A DNA stretch of 64,000 nt from Myxococcales bacterium (GTDB taxonomy: Bacteria > Myxococcota_A > Polyangia > Polyangiales > Polyangiaceae). A program made the translations under genes and the position numbers. The notes under the pieces were generated by a model, which was given only the letters and a program-made list of their open reading frames with translations, had not been told where the DNA came from and searched no databases. Positions 38,204 to 47,582 of this stretch are shown piece after piece. The stretch covers positions 38,908 through 102,907 of the forward strand of contig SXNL01000061.1 in assembly GCA_005777185.1 (NCBI GenBank), read 5' to 3'. The first letter of the stretch is position 1, and each line of letters begins with the position of its first letter.

Positions 38204-40030
38204 CTACTGGTACCCCTCCGCCTGGAGCGCGAACCACCGCGCGTAGATTCCCCCCTTCGCGAGCAGCTGCGCGTGCGTCCCCTCCTCCGCGATGCCGCCC
38301 CGGTCCAGCACGAGGATCCGATCCGCCATCCGCACGGTCGGAAACCGGTGCGAGATCACGATCGTCGTCCGACCCTCGGACAGCTCCTGGAAGCGATCGA
38401 ACACCGCTCGCTCCGCCTCCGCGTCGAGCGCCGCGGTGGGCTCGTCGCGCACGAGGATCTCGGCCTCCTCGCGCATGCACGCGCGTGACAGCGCGACCCG
38501 CTGCCACTGCCCGCCGGAGAGCTCCGTCCCGTCGCGGAACCAGTTGCCGAGCGGCGTGTCCAGGCCCGACTTCAGCCCGCGCACGATCTCCACCGCGCCG
38601 CCGTGCTCCACGGCGCGCTCGATCCGCGGCACGTCCGTGAGGTGCGGCAGGCTCCCCACGCCGACGTTCTCGCGGAGGACGAGCTGGTACTGGTTGAAGT
38701 CCTGGAACACGACACCGAACCGCGCGAGAAGCTCCGCGTGCTCCCACTCGCGGAGGTCCTTGCCGTCGAGGAGGATCCGCCCCTCCGTGGGATCGTACAG
38801 GCGTGTCACGAGCTTGATCAGCGTCGTCTTCCCTGCCCCGTTCTGTCCCACGAGCGCGATCTTCTCCCCCCTCGGGATCACGAGGTTCACGTGCCGGAAC
38901 ACCCAGGCGTCCTTCCCCGGATACCTGAACCCGACGTCCTCGAGCACCAGCGCCGATCCCGGCGGCGGCGTTGCCCCCTCTCCCTTCCGTTCGAGAGGGG
39001 CCAGGGGGGTGAGGGCATCCTGATCCAGAAACGAAAACAGGTTCGACATGTACAGGTTGTGCTCGTACATGCTCCCGATCGACGACAGCACCGCCTGGAA
39101 CGCGCCCTGCCCCTGCCGGAAGGCCATCACGTAGAGCGTCATGGCCCCGAGCGTGATCGACCCCCTCACCGCCATCGTCGCCACCGCCACGTACGTCCCG
39201 TAGAGCGCCAGCGTCGCCAGCGTGGACAGGAGCTCCGTGACCCAGGCCCGCCTCACGAGCAGCTTCGTGTCCTCCGCGTAGATCGTCTCCGACAGCTCCC
39301 GGTAGCGCCCCAGGAACAGCTTGCCCAGGCCGAAGAGCTTCACCTCCTTCGCGTGCTCGTCGTTCGCGAGGACGTACTCCATGTAGAACAGCTTCCGCGA
39401 GTCGGGCGAGCGCCACTTCTTCAGGCGGAACCCCTCCTTCGAGTAGCGCATCTCGGCGAGCGTCGCGGGCACCGTCGAGGCGAGGAGCCCGAGCACCGCG
39501 AGCGGACTGAAGCCGAAGAGCAGCGCCGCGAAGCCCAGGAAGCCGAGGAGGCTCGCCACGAGGCCGAACGCGTCGGTCACGACCGACAGGGGGCGCGACG
39601 ACGCCTCCCTGCGCGCTCGCGTCATCTTGTCGTAGAACTCGGAGTCCTCGAAGTGCCGGAGGTCGAGCGTCTGTGCCTTCTCGAGGATCGCCACGTTGAC
39701 GTCGATGCCGAGGCGCGCGCCCAGGATCTGCCGCAGCACCCGCTGGACGCGCGTCGTCGCAGCGATCGCGAGGACCAGCCCGAGCTCGACGAAGACCCAG
39801 CGGACGGCCGCGGGCTCGTCGCGCCGGACGACCGCGTCGACGAGGAGCTTGCCCACCCAGGCCACGCCGAGGGGGAGCAAGGCCCCGACGAGCGTTGCGA
39901 CCGTGAACGCGACGGCCTTCCCGGGCGCCGCCCGGAACACCATGCGCGCGGTGCGCCGCGTGTACGCGAGGCTCTCGGCGAAGCGCGCCCAGAAGGACAC
40001 GCCCGCTTCGGGCTTCGGTTCGCTCGTCAT
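38204..40030 (-). CDS. ABC exporter (fused membrane and ATPase domains)
   Basis: TM region plus ALVGQNGAGKTTLIKLVTRLYDPTEG Walker A, LSGGQWQRVALSRA signature, ILVRDEPTAALDAEAE. Confidence 0.95.
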   Translation of the reverse strand: MTSEPKPEAGVSFWARFAESLAYTRRTARMVFRAAPGKAVAFTVATLVGALLPLGVAWVGKLLVDAVVRRDEPAAVRWVFVELGLVLAIAATTRVQRVLRQILGARLGIDVNVAILEKAQTLDLRHFEDSEFYDKMTRARREASSRPLSVVTDAFGLVASLLGFLGFAALLFGFSPLAVLGLLASTVPATLAEMRYSKEGFRLKKWRSPDSRKLFYMEYVLANDEHAKEVKLFGLGKLFLGRYRELSETIYAEDTKLLVRRAWVTELLSTLATLALYGTYVAVATMAVRGSITLGAMTLYVMAFRQGQGAFQAVLSSIGSMYEHNLYMSNLFSFLDQDALTPLAPLERKGEGATPPPGSALVLEDVGFRYPGKDAWVFRHVNLVIPRGEKIALVGQNGAGKTTLIKLVTRLYDPTEGRILLDGKDLREWEHAELLARFGVVFQDFNQYQLVLRENVGVGSLPHLTDVPRIERAVEHGGAVEIVRGLKSGLDTPLGNWFRDGTELSGGQWQRVALSRACMREEAEILVRDEPTAALDAEAERAVFDRFQELSEGRTTIVISHRFPTVRMADRILVLDRGGIAEEGTHAQLLAKGGIYARWFALQAEGYQ

Positions 40031-40054
40031 GCGCCGCAACGTCGGGAGACCTCG

Positions 40055-41518
40055 TCACCCGTCGGCGCAGTGGAGGAGCTCGTCGGGGCCGAACACGTCC
40101 GCCTTGAGGATGGAGCGACCGAGTATCACCCGCGCGCACTCCTGCACGCCCTCGGTGATCGCGGGGTGGGGGTGGACGCAGTGCTCGACGTCGCTGGCGT
40201 TCGCGGAGAGGTCGATCAGGAACGCGATGCCCTGGATGGTGCTCGAGGCCTCCGAGCCGACGACCCGCAGGCCGAGGATCTTGTGCGGGGGCTCGCGGGT
40301 GACCAGGAGCTTGATGAAGCCTTCCGTCTCGCGCATCGCGATGTAGCGGTTGATGAGGCGGTTCTCCACGCGACCGACGCGGTACGGGACCCTCTGCTTC
40401 TTCGCCTGCATCTCGTTGAGCCCCACCGAGGCCACCTCGGGCCGCAGGAACATGATCGCCGAGAGGGCCTCGTACCGGATCGGGTGGGGAGAGAGGCCGA
40501 ACATGGTCTCGACGGCGTGACGGGCCTCGAGCTCGGCCACGTTCACGAGCGCGATGTCCATCGTGGCGTCGCCAGCCGCGTAGATGTTCGGGACGACACT
40601 CCTCGTCTGCTCGACGGTCACCGATCCCTTCTCGACGGCGACGCCGACGTCCTCGAGACCGAGGCCCGCCAGGTTGGGAGCGCGGCCCACGGAGACCAGC
40701 GCGCGCTCCACCTGGATCCGCTCGCGCTCTCCGTGCGCGTTCGTGATGACGTACTCGACGTGGTCGCCCACGCGGCGCATGCTCTCGAGCCGCGACGACC
40801 GGTGGATCGTGACGCCCAGACGCTCGAAGCTCGTCGCGACCACCTCGGCGACGTCCTCGTCCTCGAACGGCAGGATCCGCGGCTGCCGGTCGATCAGGTA
40901 GATCTTCGTCCTGCCGAAGTTCGCGAAGATGGTCGCGTACTCGCAGCCGATGACGCCGGCGCCGACGATCACCATGCTCGCCGGGAACTCGGGGAGGTTC
41001 TCGATGTGGTCGCTCGTCAGGATGCGGTCGCCGTCGACCTCGATGCCCTCGGGGATGCGCGGGACCGAGCCGGTGGCGACGAGGAAGTTCTCCGCGACGA
41101 CGCGCTCGACCTCGCCGGCCGTCGTCGTGATCTCGGCCGCGGTCGGGGTGACGAGCCTCGCCTTGCCCTCCACGAGCGTGACGGATCCGCCGTTCGCGCC
41201 GGGCTCGCGCAGCCGATCCAGCTGCCGGAGGAGCAGCGACCGGCGCTCGCCGACGGCGGCGTGCACCTGCTCCATGACCGCGCGGTAGGAGATCTCGAGG
41301 CCCGCGGCGCGGTAGCCGCGATCTGTCCGCGCGGCCCTCGCGTAGTCGTTCGAGAGGTGCCACATCGTCTTGGACGACAGGGCCCCTGCGTGGATCCCCA
41401 CCCCCCCGACCCTTCCCTTCTCCACCAGCGCGACACGCTTTCCGAGATCGTGGGCGCGCATCGCGGCGGCGTAGCCGGCCGGACCGGCGCCGAGGATGCA
41501 GAGATCGAACGGCTCCAT
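40055..41518 (-). CDS. Soluble transhydrogenase / dihydrolipoamide-dehydrogenase-like flavoprotein lacking the redox cysteines
   Basis: LCILGAGPAGYAAAMRA; MVIVGAGVIGCEYATIFANFG; IYAAGDATM; HPHPAITEGVQE. Active-site region reads GGVGIHAGALSSKTM. Confidence 0.88.
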   Translation of the reverse strand: MEPFDLCILGAGPAGYAAAMRAHDLGKRVALVEKGRVGGVGIHAGALSSKTMWHLSNDYARAARTDRGYRAAGLEISYRAVMEQVHAAVGERRSLLLRQLDRLREPGANGGSVTLVEGKARLVTPTAAEITTTAGEVERVVAENFLVATGSVPRIPEGIEVDGDRILTSDHIENLPEFPASMVIVGAGVIGCEYATIFANFGRTKIYLIDRQPRILPFEDEDVAEVVATSFERLGVTIHRSSRLESMRRVGDHVEYVITNAHGERERIQVERALVSVGRAPNLAGLGLEDVGVAVEKGSVTVEQTRSVVPNIYAAGDATMDIALVNVAELEARHAVETMFGLSPHPIRYEALSAIMFLRPEVASVGLNEMQAKKQRVPYRVGRVENRLINRYIAMRETEGFIKLLVTREPPHKILGLRVVGSEASSTIQGIAFLIDLSANASDVEHCVHPHPAITEGVQECARVILGRSILKADVFGPDELLHCADG

Positions 41519-41583
41519 GCCGTCACTATACCGGGTTCGCGGGAATCTTGGGGTCTCGCCCCTGTGGCTGTAGCCTCCACCTC

Positions 41584-42870
41584 GTGCACCAGCGCTTCGC
41601 AAGAGTCGCGCTCGTCCTCGCCCTCGTGGCGGTCTCGGCGTGCCGACGGGGCGGTCAGGCCCCACCGCCGAGGCCGGCGCCGCCTCCGCCGCCGCCTCCG
41701 GTTCCAGCGAGCGAGCTCTCGGTGGCGGTCGAGGGACCCTGCCCCAAGCTCCGGCTCGCGGAGCTCGAGGGCACGCTCGTCCTCGTGCACGGGACGTACG
41801 GCCTGGAGAACATGGTGCCCACGGCGGAGGATCCACGCATCGTCCCGGCGCAGAGCCTGGCCGTCGTGAAGGGGGACCAGCTCGGCGTCGACGCGAAGTG
41901 GATCGAGGGCCTGCCACGGGACAGCCGTGGCTGGGTACCGCTCGATCTCGAGCTCGGGGGCCGCTTCCCCGAGAACGCGTGGCTCGCGGGCGTGGAGATG
42001 TCTTCGGGCCGCATCGACAAGGGGGCGCTGCTCGAGCGACGCCGTACGTACTTCGCCTGGGAGAAGAACCAGTGGACCGAGAGCCCGAAGGAGCGTGACC
42101 GCGTGCTCCCGGGCATCCTGCCACCCCCCTTCCCGGAGGCCACGATCTGCAAGAAGCACGGTCCGGAGGCGCGCTTCGGGCGACACTCCACCGAGCGGCT
42201 GTTCTCGGGTGATACGCTGATCGCCGGGAGGTGCGAGGACGCGCTCCACAGGGCCGTGAGCGGCGTCCTCGTGGCGTCGTTCGTCGCGGGACGCAGCGAG
42301 TGGACGGTGCACGAGGCGCCTCCCTCCCCGCTCGAGGCCGGCATCGTCAACGTGGACATCGTGTATGTTGCACGTAAGGAGGCCTACGTCTACGCGTGGG
42401 CTCCCTATGACGAGAACGTGCGGACGAGCTACCTCGTCGCCTTCGACGGCAGCGCGTTCACCCGTGTCGAGGTCCCGTTCGTGGGACCGATCGTGTCGAT
42501 GTCGCGCGCCAGCGACGGATCCCTCTGGGCCGTGGCGCACTTCGAGTCCGTGTACCGGAAGCCGAAGGACGGCCCCTGGGTCGAGGTGGCGCTCCCCGCG
42601 CCGCGGTTCGTGGAGCCGCTGCCTCCCACGCTACGCGTGCTCGAGGTACAGAGCGCGGACGGCGCCACGTGGGTCCACGCGGCGTACCCGGTCGAGGTCC
42701 CGCGAAGGGACCGCGTGGACGCATCCCGCAACCACGTGCTGCTCACCACCCGGCCCTGGAAGAAGCCGGCCTACTGTAGCCACGCGGGGCCGCTGAAGGA
42801 CGGGCTACGCGAGGAGGGACCCAAGGCGAAGGGGGCGGCGACCGTGAAGAAGGCCGAGCCACCCCCCTGA
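41584..42870 (+). CDS. Lipoprotein, unknown function (SH3-like N-terminal region possible)
   Basis: VHQRFARVALVLALVAVSACRRGG lipobox; extended ORF with genome-typical codon usage. Confidence 0.7.
   Translation: MHQRFARVALVLALVAVSACRRGGQAPPPRPAPPPPPPPVPASELSVAVEGPCPKLRLAELEGTLVLVHGTYGLENMVPTAEDPRIVPAQSLAVVKGDQLGVDAKWIEGLPRDSRGWVPLDLELGGRFPENAWLAGVEMSSGRIDKGALLERRRTYFAWEKNQWTESPKERDRVLPGILPPPFPEATICKKHGPEARFGRHSTERLFSGDTLIAGRCEDALHRAVSGVLVASFVAGRSEWTVHEAPPSPLEAGIVNVDIVYVARKEAYVYAWAPYDENVRTSYLVAFDGSAFTRVEVPFVGPIVSMSRASDGSLWAVAHFESVYRKPKDGPWVEVALPAPRFVEPLPPTLRVLEVQSADGATWVHAAYPVEVPRRDRVDASRNHVLLTTRPWKKPAYCSHAGPLKDGLREEGPKAKGAATVKKAEPPP
42360..42374. repeat. Palindrome site E
   Basis: CGTGTA-TGT-TGCACG. 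Confidence 0.65.
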
Positions 42871-42877
42871 CAGGGTC

Positions 42878-42898
42878 GAGGGGGGGAGCGGCCCCCTC
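42878..42898. terminator. Hairpin between convergent genes
   Basis: GAGGGGG-GGAGCGG-CCCCCTC between genes ending at 42870 (+) and 42910 (-). Confidence 0.4.
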
Positions 42899-42909
42899 CT
42901 CATCCCTCG

Positions 42910-45900
42910 CTACATCCCGCCCTGGCCGTTGCCGAGCGGCCCGCCCGCGAAGAGGTTTCCGACCTGCCGCATGGCGTCGAGGAGCCCCACGTAGCGGCGC
43001 AGGTTGAAGTCGTTGCCCGTCATGACCGGCGCGCCACCCTGCAGGTTGAGCTGCGGCTCGCCGAACGCGTCGAGGATGGGCTTGCCGCCCGCGTCCTTCT
43101 TCACGTCGTAGGTGGTGAGGAGGATCTCGTTCGCGCGCTGCAGCATGCGCGACGCGACGCCCGTCTCGACCAGGCGGTTCTGGATGGTCTCCTCGCCGAA
43201 GCGCGTCGCCACGTACCGGAAGCCGGTCGCCGGATCGGTGAACGCGATCTTCCGGTTGTCCGGGATCTTCGCGCCCGCGTCGCCCTCGAGGCGTACGCGC
43301 ATCTTCGCCGCGAGCACCATGTCGGTGCTGAACCGCGAGAAGATCATCGCGTAGATGCCCGCGCCGAGCGCGTTCTGGTAGCCCATGTTCGGGAACATGA
43401 TGGCCGCGCCGTTCGGCCGGACGAGCTTCGTCGAGTCACTCTCGAGGAGGCTGAACGTCACCGCCGTCTGCTTGTCCGCGCCCATGGAGGGACCGATGGT
43501 CTCCCAGTCCTCCGAGAGCATGCCGCCGAGGAGCCGGTCGATCGCCCTCGGCGTGTCCGTCCGGAAGCTGATGTAGGGGTCACGCCCGTCGAGCGCGTTC
43601 TCGCGCGAGATGGTCGAGAGCGTGGGCCGCGAGTCGACGAGCTCGCGCAGCGCGAGGACCTTCTCGTCGTCGAAGCCGATGTGAATGGGGAAGTGCTGGT
43701 AGTCCCAGCTTCCGCCGCGGCCGTTGTCGAAGTCGATCTGGACGAAGCGACCGTCGACGATGCCGAGGTTGCCGATCGGGGGCGTCGCCTTGTTCGCCGC
43801 TTCCTGCTCCGACTGCACGTCGAAGATCGTGAGCGCGCCCGCGCGGGTCGGCGTGCGACGCGTCGTGTTGGCGCCCGCACCGTAGGGTCCCGGCTCGGGC
43901 ATCAGGATGACGCGCTGCAGGAAGTCGAACATCGCCGCGGAGGCGAGGACCGCCGGGCGGTCCTGGTCGTCGTCGGTGAGGTCCTGGGGCCGCGACCGAC
44001 CGATGTCGGTCGTCGTGTTCCAGTGGTAGGCGCGGAGGCGCGCGAAGGTCGTGCCCGCGACCGAGTTCGGCACGGACCACCACGCGAACTCCTTGTTGAG
44101 CCGGCGGAAGTACTGCCACGGGTACGTCAGGTCGAAGCGACGGATCACGTTGTTCGTGATCTCGTACACGTCGCCGCCGCTGTCGAAGAGCTTCGCGTGG
44201 ATGTAGCCGCCGCGGCTGTAGTCCTCACCGTAGCGGTAGTGCCAGCGGATGAGCGGCTTGCCGTTCTCGTCGTTGCCCTTCCAGCGCACGCCGTCGGCGC
44301 CGATCGGGGTGGAGACGCCCTTCGAGTTCTCGAAGGCGATCTCGGACGACTTCATGTCGTAGTAGTGGAGGTGGTTGCGGGGCGACTGCCCGCAGACCTT
44401 GCCGTGGACGATGCGCCACTTGGCCGTCTCCTTCTCGGCGTCGGTGGCGGGCCGGCAGTCGCGGCCCGGGTCGAACACCTTCGCCGTCACGGCGGCCTTC
44501 GTGTAGTGCTGCCCGTAGCCCTTCGCCGGGTCGAACACGAGGTTCGAGGGGATGCCCTGCGAGAGCGTCTTGACCGCGAAGTTCTGCTGCGCCGTGAAGG
44601 GGATCTGGGCGTCGTCGAAGGTCTCGAGCACGCGGCCGTAGAGGACCTTCATCGTGTGGAGGTCGTACGTGCCCGCGCCGACCGTCTCGCCGAAGCGCTC
44701 GATCTGGTACTCCATCGTGGACGTGTTGCCGAAGTACTCGATGCCGGGGCGGGGCTCGCCGGGCGTGAGGCCCTGCTCGTCGTCGGTGGGCGGGTCGAGG
44801 TAGCGCGGGCCCATGCAGGTGTCCGGCGAGCCGGGGGCGCGGGCGGACTTGCAGGACGCGGTGGACTGGCCCTCGTTCGTGCGGAGCTGCCAGTACTGCG
44901 GCGCGTAGTTCTGCGCGTCCCACGAGCTCGAGAAGTTGTGGCGCATCCCGATGGCGTGGCCGATCTCGTGGAAGCCGATGCCCTTGACGGCCTCGCGGAG
45001 GAGCTCATCGTAGATCTTGACGCCACGCGCCTTGGCGTCGAGGTTGCCGTACTTGTTCTTGAAGTATGGCGCGAGCGCCGGCTGGTAGATGCTGCCCGCC
45101 GCGGCCGCCTGGGCCGAGTCGTGGAAGCAGATGCCGCGACGGCCGAGGAACGCCTGGTAGCGGTCGAACAGGTCCTGGATGCGACCGGGCTCCTGCATGG
45201 CGAAGGCCTGGATGTCGGCGTACCTGCTCTTCTCGGCGCTCGACGCGTTCTTCGTGGCCGCGACGAGCGACAGGATCTGGCGGTTGCCGAGGTTCGACTC
45301 GAGGCCGCTCCCTGCGAGCTGCCCGAGGAGGCCGTTGACGCGCGCGTCGTCGGCCGCGAGAGACGGCTGGAGCATGGAGTTCTTGGCCTGGAGCTGCGCG
45401 CGGCGCAGCGAGCGAGCGATCCCGTCGAGCCCGTCGAGCCCGAGCGCGTCGACGCGCACCGCGTCGCGGACCCGCGCGTGGTCGACGTTGGCGACCGCCG
45501 CCGCGATCTCCGCGTCGGTCCTCGCCACGTTGCCGACGACCTTGCCGTTCTTCACCACGTCGGCGTAGCGCGTGGCCTGCGCTCCCTGGAGGAAGTCCTC
45601 GATCTTGGCGTCGCCGAGCGCGAGCTGGATGATGTCGCGCTGCTGGGCGGCCGCGGCGGTCGCCGAGCGGCCCATGATGGTCGCCGTCGTGCCGAGCATC
45701 TCGCCCGTCAGCGGATCGGCGCCGATGGTCCCGACGCCGCCGTACGGGGCGCGCGAGGCGAACGGCCAGTAGATGGTGTAGTTCTTGCGCAGGTCACCGA
45801 GGCGGATGACCTCGCCGGGCTTGCCGCAGGACGCGGGGTCGTAGGCGCGGACGGGGTTGTGGCACGTCGCGATGACGGGCTTCTTCTTGTCGACGGCGAG

Positions 45901-47385
45901 CTCCTTCGCCTTGTCGATGCCCCAGCCTCCGTAGGCGACCATCTCCCTGTCGGCGGCTCCGTTGCCATCGAAGTAGAGGGCGTGGCACGCGGCACGATCG
46001 CCGTCGCGCGTGCGACGGCACTCGACCTCGCGACGCACCGCGACCGCGTTGCGCATCAGCTGGTTCCAGGTGATCGTCATCTCCTCGATCGGGCCCGGGC
46101 GGGTGATCGTCTTGCCGTCCTTGGCGACCTCGTCGGTGAGCTCGGTGGGCGTCTCGGGGTTGAGCCAGTAGCCGATGGTCCTGACTTCGCGATCGCGGAC
46201 CGGGATCGTGCAGCGGTTGACGTGCGTGTCGCACTGCGACCCGCTCAAGCCCTTGTAGCCCGTCTTCTCGTTCGCGCAGTCGTCGGCGGTGCCGTCCGCG
46301 TCCGCGTCGGCGTTGCTGCCGCAGACCTTCGGCTGGTGGCTGTTCATCCAGACGTTGTGCATCGAGAAGAAGGTCTTCGTCTGCGCGTCGGTGTAGCCGT
46401 ACTGCGGGTCCCACTGCGTGATCGGCGGGGCGCCGTACTCGCGGTTGTACGAGCTGCCGGCGTTGCCCCAGTTGCCGATGATGTCGCGGGACGCGAACGA
46501 CTCCTCGAAGGACTCGAAGGACTCCTTGCCCGTGAGCTTGACGAACGACGTGCGGACCTTGACCTCCGTGGGCGTGCAGTCGAACGAGCTGCCGCCGTTG
46601 AAGAACCCGATGATGACGCACTCGGGGACGCCGAACTGCTCGATGACCTTCGGGGCGAGCTGGTACTTGTTGGTGACGTCGAAGTAGCCGGCTTCGGGCT
46701 CGAAGCGCGAGCGATCCTCGTCCGTGGGGCTCGTCGGCGCGTACTCGATCGCGGTGACGTCGGAGCCCTCGCCGAAGACCCAGCTGGTGTCGCCGCTCGT
46801 GCTCTGGGCCCAGTTCTTGGACCAGTCCACGCGCATCTTGGTGCGCTGGTTCCAGGGCCGGTCGGTCTGGTTCTCGACGATGGTGTTGCCCTCCTCGCCG
46901 GTGCCCGGGTTGTAGTCACGCCGCACGTCGAAGTGCGACAGGATCCGGTACGCCATGATGATGGTGCCCGTCGGCTTGCCCGGGAACTCGAACTTGCCGG
47001 TCGGGTTCCCCTTGCTGTCGAGGATCTCCTTGCGCGGCAGCCCACGGTTGTCGGCGCCGGGCGCCTCCTGGTACGAGCGTCGCCCGAAGAGGAAGCCCTC
47101 CGTGATCTCCCAGCGGATGCGATCCACCGCGGACGCGCCGCCGATGGTGCCCGAGTAGTTCTCGGTGTTGGCGGCGCTCGAGATGTTGTAGCTCTTCGTG
47201 CGGAACTCGGGATCGTCCTTGTGGTCCTCGAGGTTCGCGCCGACGAAGAACGCCTTCTCGACGATCTCCGGCTGCGTCCGGTCGATGGGATCCCGCTCCT
47301 CCGCGCAGCCCGCGAGCCCGGTGCTGCTGATGACCCCCGTCACGAGCGCCAGAAGGCCGCCTGTACCCAACCACGTCGATCTCAT
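42910..47385 (-). CDS. Very large lipoprotein zinc metalloprotease (zincin, metzincin-like)
   Basis: Lipobox TGLAGCAEE; GFHEIGHAIGMRHNFSSS (HExxHxxGxRH) and candidate Met-turn FGNTSTMEYQ; ~1490 aa. Confidence 0.85.
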   Translation of the reverse strand: MRSTWLGTGGLLALVTGVISSTGLAGCAEERDPIDRTQPEIVEKAFFVGANLEDHKDDPEFRTKSYNISSAANTENYSGTIGGASAVDRIRWEITEGFLFGRRSYQEAPGADNRGLPRKEILDSKGNPTGKFEFPGKPTGTIIMAYRILSHFDVRRDYNPGTGEEGNTIVENQTDRPWNQRTKMRVDWSKNWAQSTSGDTSWVFGEGSDVTAIEYAPTSPTDEDRSRFEPEAGYFDVTNKYQLAPKVIEQFGVPECVIIGFFNGGSSFDCTPTEVKVRTSFVKLTGKESFESFEESFASRDIIGNWGNAGSSYNREYGAPPITQWDPQYGYTDAQTKTFFSMHNVWMNSHQPKVCGSNADADADGTADDCANEKTGYKGLSGSQCDTHVNRCTIPVRDREVRTIGYWLNPETPTELTDEVAKDGKTITRPGPIEEMTITWNQLMRNAVAVRREVECRRTRDGDRAACHALYFDGNGAADREMVAYGGWGIDKAKELAVDKKKPVIATCHNPVRAYDPASCGKPGEVIRLGDLRKNYTIYWPFASRAPYGGVGTIGADPLTGEMLGTTATIMGRSATAAAAQQRDIIQLALGDAKIEDFLQGAQATRYADVVKNGKVVGNVARTDAEIAAAVANVDHARVRDAVRVDALGLDGLDGIARSLRRAQLQAKNSMLQPSLAADDARVNGLLGQLAGSGLESNLGNRQILSLVAATKNASSAEKSRYADIQAFAMQEPGRIQDLFDRYQAFLGRRGICFHDSAQAAAAGSIYQPALAPYFKNKYGNLDAKARGVKIYDELLREAVKGIGFHEIGHAIGMRHNFSSSWDAQNYAPQYWQLRTNEGQSTASCKSARAPGSPDTCMGPRYLDPPTDDEQGLTPGEPRPGIEYFGNTSTMEYQIERFGETVGAGTYDLHTMKVLYGRVLETFDDAQIPFTAQQNFAVKTLSQGIPSNLVFDPAKGYGQHYTKAAVTAKVFDPGRDCRPATDAEKETAKWRIVHGKVCGQSPRNHLHYYDMKSSEIAFENSKGVSTPIGADGVRWKGNDENGKPLIRWHYRYGEDYSRGGYIHAKLFDSGGDVYEITNNVIRRFDLTYPWQYFRRLNKEFAWWSVPNSVAGTTFARLRAYHWNTTTDIGRSRPQDLTDDDQDRPAVLASAAMFDFLQRVILMPEPGPYGAGANTTRRTPTRAGALTIFDVQSEQEAANKATPPIGNLGIVDGRFVQIDFDNGRGGSWDYQHFPIHIGFDDEKVLALRELVDSRPTLSTISRENALDGRDPYISFRTDTPRAIDRLLGGMLSEDWETIGPSMGADKQTAVTFSLLESDSTKLVRPNGAAIMFPNMGYQNALGAGIYAMIFSRFSTDMVLAAKMRVRLEGDAGAKIPDNRKIAFTDPATGFRYVATRFGEETIQNRLVETGVASRMLQRANEILLTTYDVKKDAGGKPILDAFGEPQLNLQGGAPVMTGNDFNLRRYVGLLDAMRQVGNLFAGGPLGNGQGGM

Positions 47386-47582
47386 CCTCGTACCTCCACT
47401 TTCGGAAACGCCACCGGCCGCATGCAGCAAGCGCGCCTATCATGTACGACGGCGATTTCAAGTACTTACGTCGCAGCGTCAGTCCGCTGACAGGGCGGCG
47501 CCCACGAGGGGCGTGCCTTCCGGGACGCCCCGGACGACGGTTTGGTCCGCTCGTTCCAGTCTCGCTGGTATTCTCCACGGTC

